A DNA stretch of 11,228 nt from Coprothermobacterota bacterium. GTDB taxonomy: Bacteria > Caldisericota > JANLFM01. A program made the translations under genes and the position numbers. The stretch spans positions 1-11,228 of the forward strand of contig JAPLHX010000211.1 of NCBI GenBank assembly GCA_026389415.1, read 5' to 3'. The notes beneath the pieces were generated by a model that saw only the letters and a list, made by a program, of their open reading frames with translations, did no database searches and was not told where the DNA came from. Of this stretch, positions 1 to 6,039 are shown one piece after another; position 1 is the stretch's first letter, and every line of letters starts with the position of its first letter.

Positions 1-402
1 GTATTCCAACCAGATCGTCGGCTCATTATAGGTCCAGCAAAGCCCGTCTACACGTTCTTCCTGGGCAAGCCGAATGCTCTGCAGCGGGGATAGAAACTCT
101 CCCAATCCGGCGTCGATCGAAGGTCGAACGTGAGCAATCGACCAATTCTGGCAGTGAATGCACTGCAGATTGCAGCCGTAAGATCCCAGGGATAGGCAAC
201 GACTGCCGGGGTGGAAGTGGAATAGTGGTTTTTTTTCGATCGGATCAATCGCTAGGGAGGAAATCAAGCCATAAATCACGCTGTAAAGCTTCCCATTTAT
301 GTTTTTTCTCGTGGAGCAAATTCCACTGGCACCGGTTGCAATCTCACAACGGTGGGGGCAAATGCCACAACGGACCGCTCCCCGGTCGAGTGTTTCAAAC
401 AG
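1..402 (-). CDS. amrS: AmmeMemoRadiSam-type radical SAM enzyme AmrS, N-terminal part (runs off the window)
   Basis: Radical SAM enzyme of the pyruvate-formate-lyase-activase-like group that accompanies AMMECR1 and Memo proteins; its substrate is not well established. I translated 134 codons on the minus strand, from a provisional CTG at 402 to the window edge. An N-terminal Cys cluster has Cys 12, 15, 19 and 29 (RCGICPHRC, then GIC). Next comes the family signature IDPIEKKPLFHFHPGS at residues 52-67. The 4Fe-4S motif GCNLQCIHCQNW follows (Cys 77, 81, 84 = CxxxCxxC). The visible part ends in WTYNEPTIWLEY, also typical of the family. The start is a problem: no ATG, GTG or TTG lies in frame before the Cys cluster after the stop at 427-429. 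The only nearby ATG (436-438) is closed by that stop at its fourth codon. The family is recognised from these motifs; the start is uncertain, and the C-terminal part lies outside the window. Confidence 0.85.
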   Translation of the reverse strand, partial: MFETLDRGAVRCGICPHRCEIATGASGICSTRKNINGKLYSVIYGLISSLAIDPIEKKPLFHFHPGSRCLSLGSYGCNLQCIHCQNWSIAHVRPSIDAGLGEFLSPLQSIRLAQEERVDGLCWTYNEPTIWLEY

Positions 403-475
403 GAACGTTTCTCGTTGGGGTGCTTCCTATTCCAACATGGAGCTATTCTAGCGCCCTACACAGAGACGTAGAAAT

Positions 476-505
476 GCAGAGAGCCGGGATTTCCCGGCCC
501 TCTGC
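476..505 (-). terminator. Hairpin terminator after the SIMPL gene
   Basis: An inverted repeat lies 23 bases past the SIMPL stop codon. Arm 476-488 pairs with arm 493-505 around a 4-base loop: two perfect 6-bp blocks (GCAGAG/CTCTGC and GCCGGG/CCCGGC). The one non-Watson-Crick position (482/499) is A-C in plus-strand RNA but G-U in minus-strand RNA. The hairpin is therefore a continuous 13-bp stem only when read in the direction of the SIMPL gene. The minus strand continues ATTTCT, a weak U-rich tail. It probably ends the SIMPL transcript and insulates it from the radical SAM gene. Confidence 0.7.
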
Positions 506-528
506 AACGACGCAAACCGAAAGGAGGA

Positions 529-1293
529 TTAGAAGGTGTACGTTACGCTCACGCTGACACGAACTTCAATCGCTCCCGGTTCCACCGGAGCGGGAACTTG
601 ATCAGCAGAGGAGCCCATAGCCGCTTCCTTGTAAAAGTTATTCACCGGCATCGGATAAAAGCCATCAGATACCATGATTTCCTGTACGCCCGTGATTTGC
701 TTTCCCTCAACGCTAAGCGCTGCTTCAGCTTTCGCTTTGGCGGCTGCCATGGCCAGCTTGATTGCATCCAACTTCGTGCTTTCCGGAGTCCGCAGTGTGA
801 ACTGGATCCCCACAACCGTATTAGCGCCAGCCTTCACCGCGACGTCGACGATCTCACCAGCCCGGGTGGGATCCGTCAAAGTGATGAGCACCTGGTTCTC
901 CGCACGGAAACCAGTCAGCTCGCCTTTTCCGTCTTTGGAATAATCGTATTGCGGGTAGAGAGAGAGCGTGGAGGTCTCCCATTTGTCATTGGAGGACAGT
1001 TCCCGTTTCAAGGCCCCAACCACTGCATTCATCAAAGTGGCGTTCTTGGCCTGTGCCTCTTCGGCGGTTGTACCATCCGTCTGGGCTCCGAGAATGACCA
1101 AGGCGGTGTCCGCCTTCATCTTGATCACGCCATCGCCGGTTACGCTGATCCGGTTGATAGGGGTGTCAACATTGGAATTATCCACTGCGTTGACCGAGGG
1201 CCCTCCAGCCTGGAAGGAGGAAAAGCTCCAGAAAAAGAAGCCGAGAGCCAAGAGCAGTACCACCGATCCCTTCCATACCTTGCTCATATTCAT
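529..1293 (-). CDS. SIMPL domain (DUF541) protein, secreted or membrane-anchored
   Basis: A 254-residue protein of the SIMPL/DUF541 family (relatives include periplasmic YggE and BP26). The biochemical role of the family is poorly defined; members are often linked to stress or envelope functions. Residues 10-24 form a hydrophobic stretch (VVLLLALGFFFW) after a short Lys-containing N-terminus, which fits a signal peptide or single anchor. The domain opens at about residue 49 with ISVTGDGVIKMKADTAL, the typical SIMPL beginning, and ends in the strand EVRVSVSVTYTF at the C-terminus. The start is the ATG at 1291-1293 because GGAGG (1300-1304) sits 6 bases upstream. A longer open frame to 1434 exists but would cover the start of the divergent HAD gene. 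No cysteines are present. It is transcribed divergently from the HAD gene and has its own terminator, so it is probably monocistronic. Confidence 0.85.
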   Translation of the reverse strand: MNMSKVWKGSVVLLLALGFFFWSFSSFQAGGPSVNAVDNSNVDTPINRISVTGDGVIKMKADTALVILGAQTDGTTAEEAQAKNATLMNAVVGALKRELSSNDKWETSTLSLYPQYDYSKDGKGELTGFRAENQVLITLTDPTRAGEIVDVAVKAGANTVVGIQFTLRTPESTKLDAIKLAMAAAKAKAEAALSVEGKQITGVQEIMVSDGFYPMPVNNFYKEAAMGSSADQVPAPVEPGAIEVRVSVSVTYTF

Positions 1294-1306
1294 CGAATGC
1301 CTCCAT

Positions 1307-1335
1307 TTGCGGGTTTTGCCCGAATTTTCTAATCT
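1307..1335 (+). promoter_or_regulatory. Possible sigma-70-type promoter for the HAD-ddl operon
   Basis: TTGCGG (1307-1312) and TAATCT (1330-1335) are separated by 17 bases, a spacing that fits a sigma-70-like promoter, although both hexamers match consensus only partly. Transcription would begin at about 1341-1343, at the GTG proposed as the HAD start. That matches the absence of a Shine-Dalgarno site there. The element lies in the 49-bp divergent region shared with the SIMPL gene. Confidence 0.3.
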
Positions 1336-1342
1336 ATTGGAC

Positions 1343-2011
1343 GTGAGCAATAAACGAAAGGTTCCCGCTTCCATCCAATTGTTCGTATTCGATTGGGATG
1401 GGACCCTCTTGGATTCAGCGGAAGCTACTCTCAAGGCCTACATCACCATGTTTGAGGAGGTCGGCATCTCTCTCCGCAAAGAGGATATCTTGGCCCATTA
1501 CTCTCCCAATTGGTATCGTACCTATCTTGCGTTGGGTCTGCCGGAGTCGCGGTACCAATGGGCCGATAAGCGTTGGTTGGAGCTTTTTCACCAGTACAGG
1601 CGCTCTTTGGTGACAGGGGCCCGAGAAGTGCTCACCGCATTGCAAGAGCGAGAATACCGATTGACATTGCTTACGGCTGCGGCGACGGAACGGGTAAGGA
1701 CCGAATTGAAGGAGTTTCGGTTGGAATCGTTCTTCTGTCGCGTGGTGACCATGGAGCAGTTCGGTGCCCGAAAACCAGACCCTATGCCCTTGCAGCGTAC
1801 GCTGGAGTCCATGGGTATTCTACCTCGCCATGCCATTTATGTAGGGGATACGGTAGAGGATATCCAGATGGGAAGAGGAGCCGGTACGCTGACGCTCGCC
1901 GTGCAAGGTCCCTACGTTGCGCTGGAAGTATTGGCAGCCGCAAATCCGTCCTTCCTGGTGAAAACCCTTACGGGCGTTCTACAATTGCTATCTGAAAGAT
2001 CCAAGCCCTAA
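1343..2011 (+). CDS. HAD superfamily phosphatase (phosphoglycolate phosphatase / PpaX-like)
   Basis: A 222-residue HAD hydrolase, subfamily IA, with a helical C1 cap. All four motifs are visible. Motif I is FDWDGT with nucleophile Asp17 and acid/base Asp19. Motif II is Thr111 in LLTAAA. Motif III is Lys144 in RKPDP. Motif IV is GDTVED with Asp169 and Asp173. Length and layout fit Gph (phosphoglycolate phosphatase) or PpaX (pyrophosphatase), but motifs alone cannot fix the substrate. The start is provisional: GTG at 1343 lies 14 codons before motif I, with no Shine-Dalgarno site. TTG at 1337 is an alternative. Anything further upstream would run into the SIMPL gene on the other strand. The ddl gene begins 16 bases after its stop, so the two are probably co-transcribed. 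Confidence 0.8.
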   Translation: MSNKRKVPASIQLFVFDWDGTLLDSAEATLKAYITMFEEVGISLRKEDILAHYSPNWYRTYLALGLPESRYQWADKRWLELFHQYRRSLVTGAREVLTALQEREYRLTLLTAAATERVRTELKEFRLESFFCRVVTMEQFGARKPDPMPLQRTLESMGILPRHAIYVGDTVEDIQMGRGAGTLTLAVQGPYVALEVLAAANPSFLVKTLTGVLQLLSERSKP

Positions 2012-2027
2012 GAAAGGTTCTGCCGAA

Positions 2028-3008
2028 ATGGAAGCGCTGACAGTAGCAGTATTGATGGGAGGAACGTCGGCAGAGCGTGCCGTGAGCTTGGCATCGGGCC
2101 AAATGGTAGTGGAAGGTTTGCATCAGAAGGGACATCGAGTGTACCCGATTGAAATCACGGCCGACGGGTTTTGGCGAAATCGAGAAAAAGACGTACTTGC
2201 GATCTCGATCCCCTGCTCGGTGATGGAAGCGCTCGATCCCATTCCGGATATTGTGTTCATTGCCCTGCATGGACCGATGGGGGAGGATGGCACAGTGCAG
2301 GGATTGCTAGAGACTTTATCCATCCCTTACACTGGGTCAGGTGTTTTAGCCAGCGCACTCGGCATGGATAAACGGAAAAGCCGACTCCTCTTTGCCGGCG
2401 CCGGTCTTCTTGTACCACCACACTTGATGATCCAGGACCATCGAAATATTGCAGAAACGGTCCAGAGCGCTGAAAACCTTTGGGGATATCCGTTAGTGGT
2501 GAAACCCAATGATTCCGGCTCCTCTCTCGGGGTGACCATCACCCGCGATTCCAGGCAAATGCCGGAAAACATCGAACAAGCTTTCACATTATCGCAGCAA
2601 GTTCTGCTGGAACCTTACTTGGCCGGAACAGAGATTACCGCTCCCCTGCTGGGAAACGAGTCACCGAAGGCCTTACCCGTGATTGAAATTGTCCCTCCCG
2701 GGGAATTCTTCGATTACCGATGCAAATATAACGGGTTGACCCAAGAAATCTGTCCGGCACGGATCCCCTCTGTCCAACTTGACCACGCCCAGCAAATCGC
2801 GGTGACAGCCTTTGTCCTTTTGGGATGCAGTGGATTCGCCCGGGCGGATATGATTATCAGCCAAAATCAAATCTATCTATTGGAGATGAACACCATCCCC
2901 GGGTTGACCCGAGAGAGCTTGGTGCCGAAGGCGGCAAAAGCAGCCGGACTCTCTTTTTCCGATTTGCTCGATCAAATTGTCAAGCTAGGGCTCGAACGAT
3001 GGCATTGA
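2028..3008 (+). CDS. ddl: D-alanine--D-alanine ligase
   Basis: ATP-grasp ligase (326 residues, normal for the family) that joins two D-alanines for the peptidoglycan stem peptide in the cytoplasm. Visible signatures are Glu16 in GGTSAERAVSL (D-Ala site 1), HGPMGEDG at 81-88, GSSLGV at 164-169, KY at 233-234 on the omega loop, and the metal ligands Asp274 (RAD), Glu286 and Asn288 (EMNTIPG). The Tyr after Lys on the omega loop is the residue usual for D-Ala-D-Ala ligases; I see no sign of a D-Ala-D-Lac (VanA-type) ligase. The ATG is preceded by AGAAAGG at 2011-2017. The 3' end overlaps the start of the FolD-like gene by 10 bases, which suggests translational coupling. It sits outside a typical mur cluster. 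Confidence in function is high. Confidence 0.95.
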   Translation: MEALTVAVLMGGTSAERAVSLASGQMVVEGLHQKGHRVYPIEITADGFWRNREKDVLAISIPCSVMEALDPIPDIVFIALHGPMGEDGTVQGLLETLSIPYTGSGVLASALGMDKRKSRLLFAGAGLLVPPHLMIQDHRNIAETVQSAENLWGYPLVVKPNDSGSSLGVTITRDSRQMPENIEQAFTLSQQVLLEPYLAGTEITAPLLGNESPKALPVIEIVPPGEFFDYRCKYNGLTQEICPARIPSVQLDHAQQIAVTAFVLLGCSGFARADMIISQNQIYLLEMNTIPGLTRESLVPKAAKAAGLSFSDLLDQIVKLGLERWH

Positions 3009-3856
3009 TTCTGTATGGTAAACCGATACAGAAAAAGATCCGGTCTGATGTGGCAATCGAAACGGCTCTTTGGCGTGCCAAAGGCATTTCCCCCCGCTTG
3101 GAAATACTCTATTGCCAAACGGACGACAGTTCGGTCCACTATGGACAATTGCTCCAGCAGCAAGGGTCGGCAGTGGGCATCGAAGTCGGTTTGCACTCGA
3201 TGTCTTTGGATAGTGAAGAATGGGAAGTATTGGATCAAGTGGAGGCCTGGAATGAAGATGATAATGTTCATGCGATTCTTCCATTGGACCCTTTCCCGCC
3301 AAAGGTTCGCAAGGATGTTTTGGGACGGGCCATCCACCCTAAGAAGGACATTGAAGCCATCAACCCGGTTACCCTGGGAGACTTGTTTTTAGGCATCAGT
3401 CGGTTTGTGCCTTCTCCGGTTCAAGCCGTCTTGACCCTACTTGATTCCTATCATGTACCCATTGAGGGGAAGCATGCCGTGGTACTGGGACGAAGCACCG
3501 GCATTGGCAGACCATTGGCCCTGCTCCTACTGCAACGGAACGCCACAGTAACCACTTGCCACACCTACACTCAATCAATCGAGACCATTGCCCGACATGC
3601 CGACATCCTGGTCAGCGCGATCGGCCGTCCGGAGTTGGTCGATGTCCGTTTCGTCAAACCGGGCGCGGTGGTGATCGATGTGGGGACATCGTTTGTCGAT
3701 GGAAAACTCGTCGGAGATGTTTGCTTTGGCGAGGTGGAAAAAATCGCGTCTGCGGTTTCGCCGGTTCCTGGAGGAGTAGGCCCAGTGACCACCGCAGTTC
3801 TTTTGCAGTCCGTACTGTGTGCCCTGCGCTGGCAAAGGTCCAATGGCAATGATTGA
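2999..3856 (+). CDS. Divergent FolD-like protein (methylene-THF dehydrogenase family) lacking the catalytic residues
   Basis: A 285-residue protein with the full two-domain FolD architecture. The C-terminal NADP-binding domain is well kept: GRSTGIGRP at 164-172, then PGAVVIDVG, VGDVCF and the signature PVPGGVGPVT. The N-terminal folate/catalytic domain aligns without gaps but has lost its key residues. The YxxxK Lys is Leu52 (YGQLL). The Gln of VQLPLP is Leu96 (PLDPFP). The Asp of KDVDG is Glu119 (KDIEA). The PCTPxG segment reads PSPVQA at 138-143. In E. coli FolD the corresponding residues (K54, Q98, D121, from memory) are needed for cyclohydrolase or both activities, so normal bifunctional FolD chemistry is doubtful. 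It may be an NADP-dependent enzyme with another substrate, or a regulator. It starts inside the end of ddl, and the aminotransferase follows after 32 bases. Fold confidence is high; function is unknown. Confidence 0.85.
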   Translation: MALILYGKPIQKKIRSDVAIETALWRAKGISPRLEILYCQTDDSSVHYGQLLQQQGSAVGIEVGLHSMSLDSEEWEVLDQVEAWNEDDNVHAILPLDPFPPKVRKDVLGRAIHPKKDIEAINPVTLGDLFLGISRFVPSPVQAVLTLLDSYHVPIEGKHAVVLGRSTGIGRPLALLLLQRNATVTTCHTYTQSIETIARHADILVSAIGRPELVDVRFVKPGAVVIDVGTSFVDGKLVGDVCFGEVEKIASAVSPVPGGVGPVTTAVLLQSVLCALRWQRSNGND

Positions 3857-3888
3857 AACGAAGTGCACTGAAAGGGGTATCCCAAACA

Positions 3889-5184
3889 ATGGACAAACGT
3901 GAATTGGTGGAAAAGCGGGAGCAATATCTTCTCCCCTGTTATGCTCATTACTTTCAAGAGTATCTATACCTGACACGAGGGGAAGGTCAATTCATCTATG
4001 ATGACCAGGGGCGCCGCTATCTGGATTGCTTTGCTGGGGTAGCCGTGGTGAATTGCGGGCATGCCAGGGCAGAGATTCGTCGAGCTGTGGACCAGCAGAT
4101 GAACCAACTCGTGCATACCTCTAGCTTGATGTTGACCGAACCGATGGTAACCCTGGCTGAAAAATTAGCAGCCATTGCGCCGGGTAAGTTGCAGAAAAGT
4201 TTCTTCTGCAATTCAGGGGCTGAAGCCGTGGAAGGGGCTACTGCTCTTGTGAAAGCTGCGACCGATAACCACCAATTCATCGCTCTGCGCTCTTCATTTC
4301 ACGGCAGGACCCTAATGGCTTTAAGTCTGACTGCCCAGCGCAGTTGGCGGGGTAAGGGGCCTTACGCTCCCGGGATCATCTTCGTGGCCAATCCCTATTG
4401 CTATCGCTGCGTTTTCAAGCTGAGATATCCTTCCTGCGGTCTCGCCTGCGCGGAAGACATCGACGAAGCCATCCGAACTTCCACAAACGGAAAAATCGCC
4501 GGATTTATTGCCGAACCCATCCAGGGCAATGGCGGAGTCGTCGTGCCGCCAAAAGAATACTTTGCAGCGGTCTCTCAAATCATCAAGCGATACGACGGTC
4601 TTTTCATTGATGACGATGTGCAAACTGGTTTTGGTCGAACCGGTAAGTGGTTCGGTATCGAGCACTTCGGTGTAGAACCGGATGTGATGACTTTGGGAAA
4701 GGGGATAGCCAATGGCCTGCCCCTGGGTGCATTTATCGCAACCCCGGACGTTGCACCTGCTTTGGGCTTGGGTCAGCATTTCTCAACATTCGGTGGGAAT
4801 CCAGTGAACTGTGCCGCTGCTATTGCAAATATCGAACTGCTGGAAAAAGAAGATTTGATCGGAAATGCCGATCGAGTAGGCTCCTATTTCCTCGCCCAGT
4901 TGGGAAAACTAGCTGATACGCATCAAACAATCGGCGAAGTTCGCGGGTTGGGCTTGATGATCGGGATCGAGCTGGTGAAAGACCGGGCAAACAAGGAACC
5001 TCACTGTCAAGGATTAATCCAGTTAGTAGAGTATGCGCGCGAACACGGTCTTTTGTTGGGGAAATCAGGACTGCATGCCAATGTGGTGCGCATCACTCCA
5101 CCGCTTTGCTTCCGCCGTGAGGATGTGGATCAAGCCTGTGAAATCCTCGAAGCCGGTTTAAACCGGATTGATTCGATCGCATAA
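3889..5184 (+). CDS. Class-III PLP aminotransferase, alanine-glyoxylate aminotransferase 2-like
   Basis: A 431-residue fold-type I, class-III (omega) aminotransferase. PLP contacts are visible: SGAEA (109-113), Asp242 for the pyridine nitrogen, the RTGKW segment just after it, and Schiff-base Lys271 in TLGKGIANGLPLG. GGNPVNCAAA and VRITPPL mark the C-terminal half. It resembles the AGXT2 / 3-amino-2-methylpropionate-pyruvate group, with HGRT and NPYCYRC. Ornithine- or 4-aminobutyrate-type substrates are possible. Two oddities are visible. The usual DEVQTG reads DDVQTG, with Glu changed to Asp at 243. Cysteines 171, 174, 183 and 187 form a CX2C-X8-CX3C pattern. The ATG at 3889 is chosen because AAAGGGG (3871-3877) precedes it. 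A TTG at 3853 overlapping the FolD stop would add 12 residues but lacks a good ribosome site. Confidence 0.9.
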   Translation: MDKRELVEKREQYLLPCYAHYFQEYLYLTRGEGQFIYDDQGRRYLDCFAGVAVVNCGHARAEIRRAVDQQMNQLVHTSSLMLTEPMVTLAEKLAAIAPGKLQKSFFCNSGAEAVEGATALVKAATDNHQFIALRSSFHGRTLMALSLTAQRSWRGKGPYAPGIIFVANPYCYRCVFKLRYPSCGLACAEDIDEAIRTSTNGKIAGFIAEPIQGNGGVVVPPKEYFAAVSQIIKRYDGLFIDDDVQTGFGRTGKWFGIEHFGVEPDVMTLGKGIANGLPLGAFIATPDVAPALGLGQHFSTFGGNPVNCAAAIANIELLEKEDLIGNADRVGSYFLAQLGKLADTHQTIGEVRGLGLMIGIELVKDRANKEPHCQGLIQLVEYAREHGLLLGKSGLHANVVRITPPLCFRREDVDQACEILEAGLNRIDSIA

Positions 5185-5241
5185 CTCCCAGTTTCCAATC
5201 CAGACCTTGTGCATTCAGGTTTCAACTGGTTCGGTTAAAAT

Positions 5242-6000
5242 ATGAAGTATCAGATGAGAAACGCGAAAATCTATGTGCAAGAACGAGCAGACCATCGCGA
5301 CATTGGGCGTAGGATGGATTGGGACTGGCAAGGCAAGGATCTGCGGGTAAAAGTCCTGTATTCCCAAAAGGGAATCGCCACCCAAATTTGGGTAGCTACT
5401 TCCACCGGGTACTTCCTGATGGATTGCGGTGACGGAATCCTGAGAGACCTATTTCCGTATTCTGCAGACTGGATACACCGGCTTTCTGCCATTCTGCTCA
5501 GTCATTCGCATTTCGATCATGTGGCCGGCCTGTTCGCGCTGCTGTCCTTTTTGCGGTTGCGAAATCGGACGGCATCGCTTGTCATTGCTTCCCCGGATCG
5601 CTCCTTTTTACAGGAGATTCGCCGATTTCGGGATCGAATGTTCGCTGGATTCCCCTATGAACTGGATCTCCGATCGATTGAGGAATCCAACCCCTATCAA
5701 TGCGCTGGATTCCAGATCCGATCTTTTGCAGTGCCGCATTCCGAGCACGCCTCCTTTTTTGGCCAAGCCATGCCGGTCCTGGCAGCGGGCTACTGCTTGG
5801 AAAGTGCCCAGGGTGAAATCGTGTTGTATTCGGGAGATACCGGTTGGTTTTCGGGGCTTTCTCGGTATGTACGCGGAGTGGATTTGGCTATACTTGAAGC
5901 TACCTTCGATCTGCCGAAGGGCGAAGGAAGACACCTAACTCTGGAGCAGGCGCAACAGTTAGGGCATTTGGCAAAGACGACAATTCTTGTCCATCGATGA
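5242..6000 (+). CDS. Metallo-beta-lactamase-fold hydrolase, RNase Z-like family
   Basis: A 252-residue MBL-fold protein. The metal motif is SHSHFDH (His88, His90, Asp92, His93). Later ligands are probably His166 (VPHSEH), Asp199 (SGDTGW) and His251 (ILVH). This order is that of the RNase Z / arylsulfatase-like group, and EATF after GVDLAIL is also typical. The long flexible arm of true tRNase Z is not obvious, so tRNA 3' processing is only one option. The protein ends one residue after the last ligand, an unusually short C-terminus. The start is uncertain. ATG 5242 has no clear ribosome site and gives about 33 residues before the fold begins. ATG 5254 or ATG 5314 are alternatives. It follows the aminotransferase by 57 bases and precedes the acetyltransferase by 39. 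Confidence 0.8.
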   Translation: MKYQMRNAKIYVQERADHRDIGRRMDWDWQGKDLRVKVLYSQKGIATQIWVATSTGYFLMDCGDGILRDLFPYSADWIHRLSAILLSHSHFDHVAGLFALLSFLRLRNRTASLVIASPDRSFLQEIRRFRDRMFAGFPYELDLRSIEESNPYQCAGFQIRSFAVPHSEHASFFGQAMPVLAAGYCLESAQGEIVLYSGDTGWFSGLSRYVRGVDLAILEATFDLPKGEGRHLTLEQAQQLGHLAKTTILVHR

Positions 6001-6039
6001 CGGTAACCGTGCATCTTGCGCTATGATTATGCTGGATCC

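Noticed and set aside
48..248. Minus-strand 66-codon open frame overlapping the radical SAM gene
   Set aside because: It is a shifted frame of the radical SAM gene; the neighbouring frame carries the CxxxCxxC motif and family signatures.
1310..1322. Small hairpin CGGG/CCCG in the divergent region
   Set aside because: The stem is only 4 bp, there is no gene on the plus strand for it to terminate, and it overlaps the candidate promoter.
598..1332. Plus-strand 244-codon open frame
   Set aside because: It lies antisense to the SIMPL gene, has no recognisable domain and shows a shadow-like composition rich in Arg, His and Cys.
968..1342. Upstream extension of the HAD protein to 968
   Set aside because: This stretch is antisense to SIMPL and carries no HAD homology; the domain begins with motif I shortly after 1343.
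1294..1434. N-terminal extension of the SIMPL protein up to 1434
   Set aside because: It would overlap the HAD gene start and motif I, and the internal ATG at 1291-1293 has a good GGAGG site and a signal-like segment right after it.
2825..2998. Upstream extension of the FolD-like frame to 2825
   Set aside because: This region encodes the C-terminus of ddl; the FolD fold starts naturally at MALILYGKPI (ATG 2999).
3853..3888. TTG start for the aminotransferase overlapping the FolD stop
   Set aside because: There is no clear ribosome site, whereas ATG 3889 has AAAGGGG at suitable spacing; the extra 12 residues add no family similarity.
3571..3976. Two minus-strand open frames of about 130 codons
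   Set aside because: They are antisense shadows of the FolD-like and aminotransferase genes with no motifs.
5236..5241. TAAAAT as a -10 box for the MBL gene
   Set aside because: No -35-like hexamer sits at 16-18 bases, and it would place the transcript start after the ATG at 5242. It is kept only as a hint that a later start (5254 or 5314) might be used.
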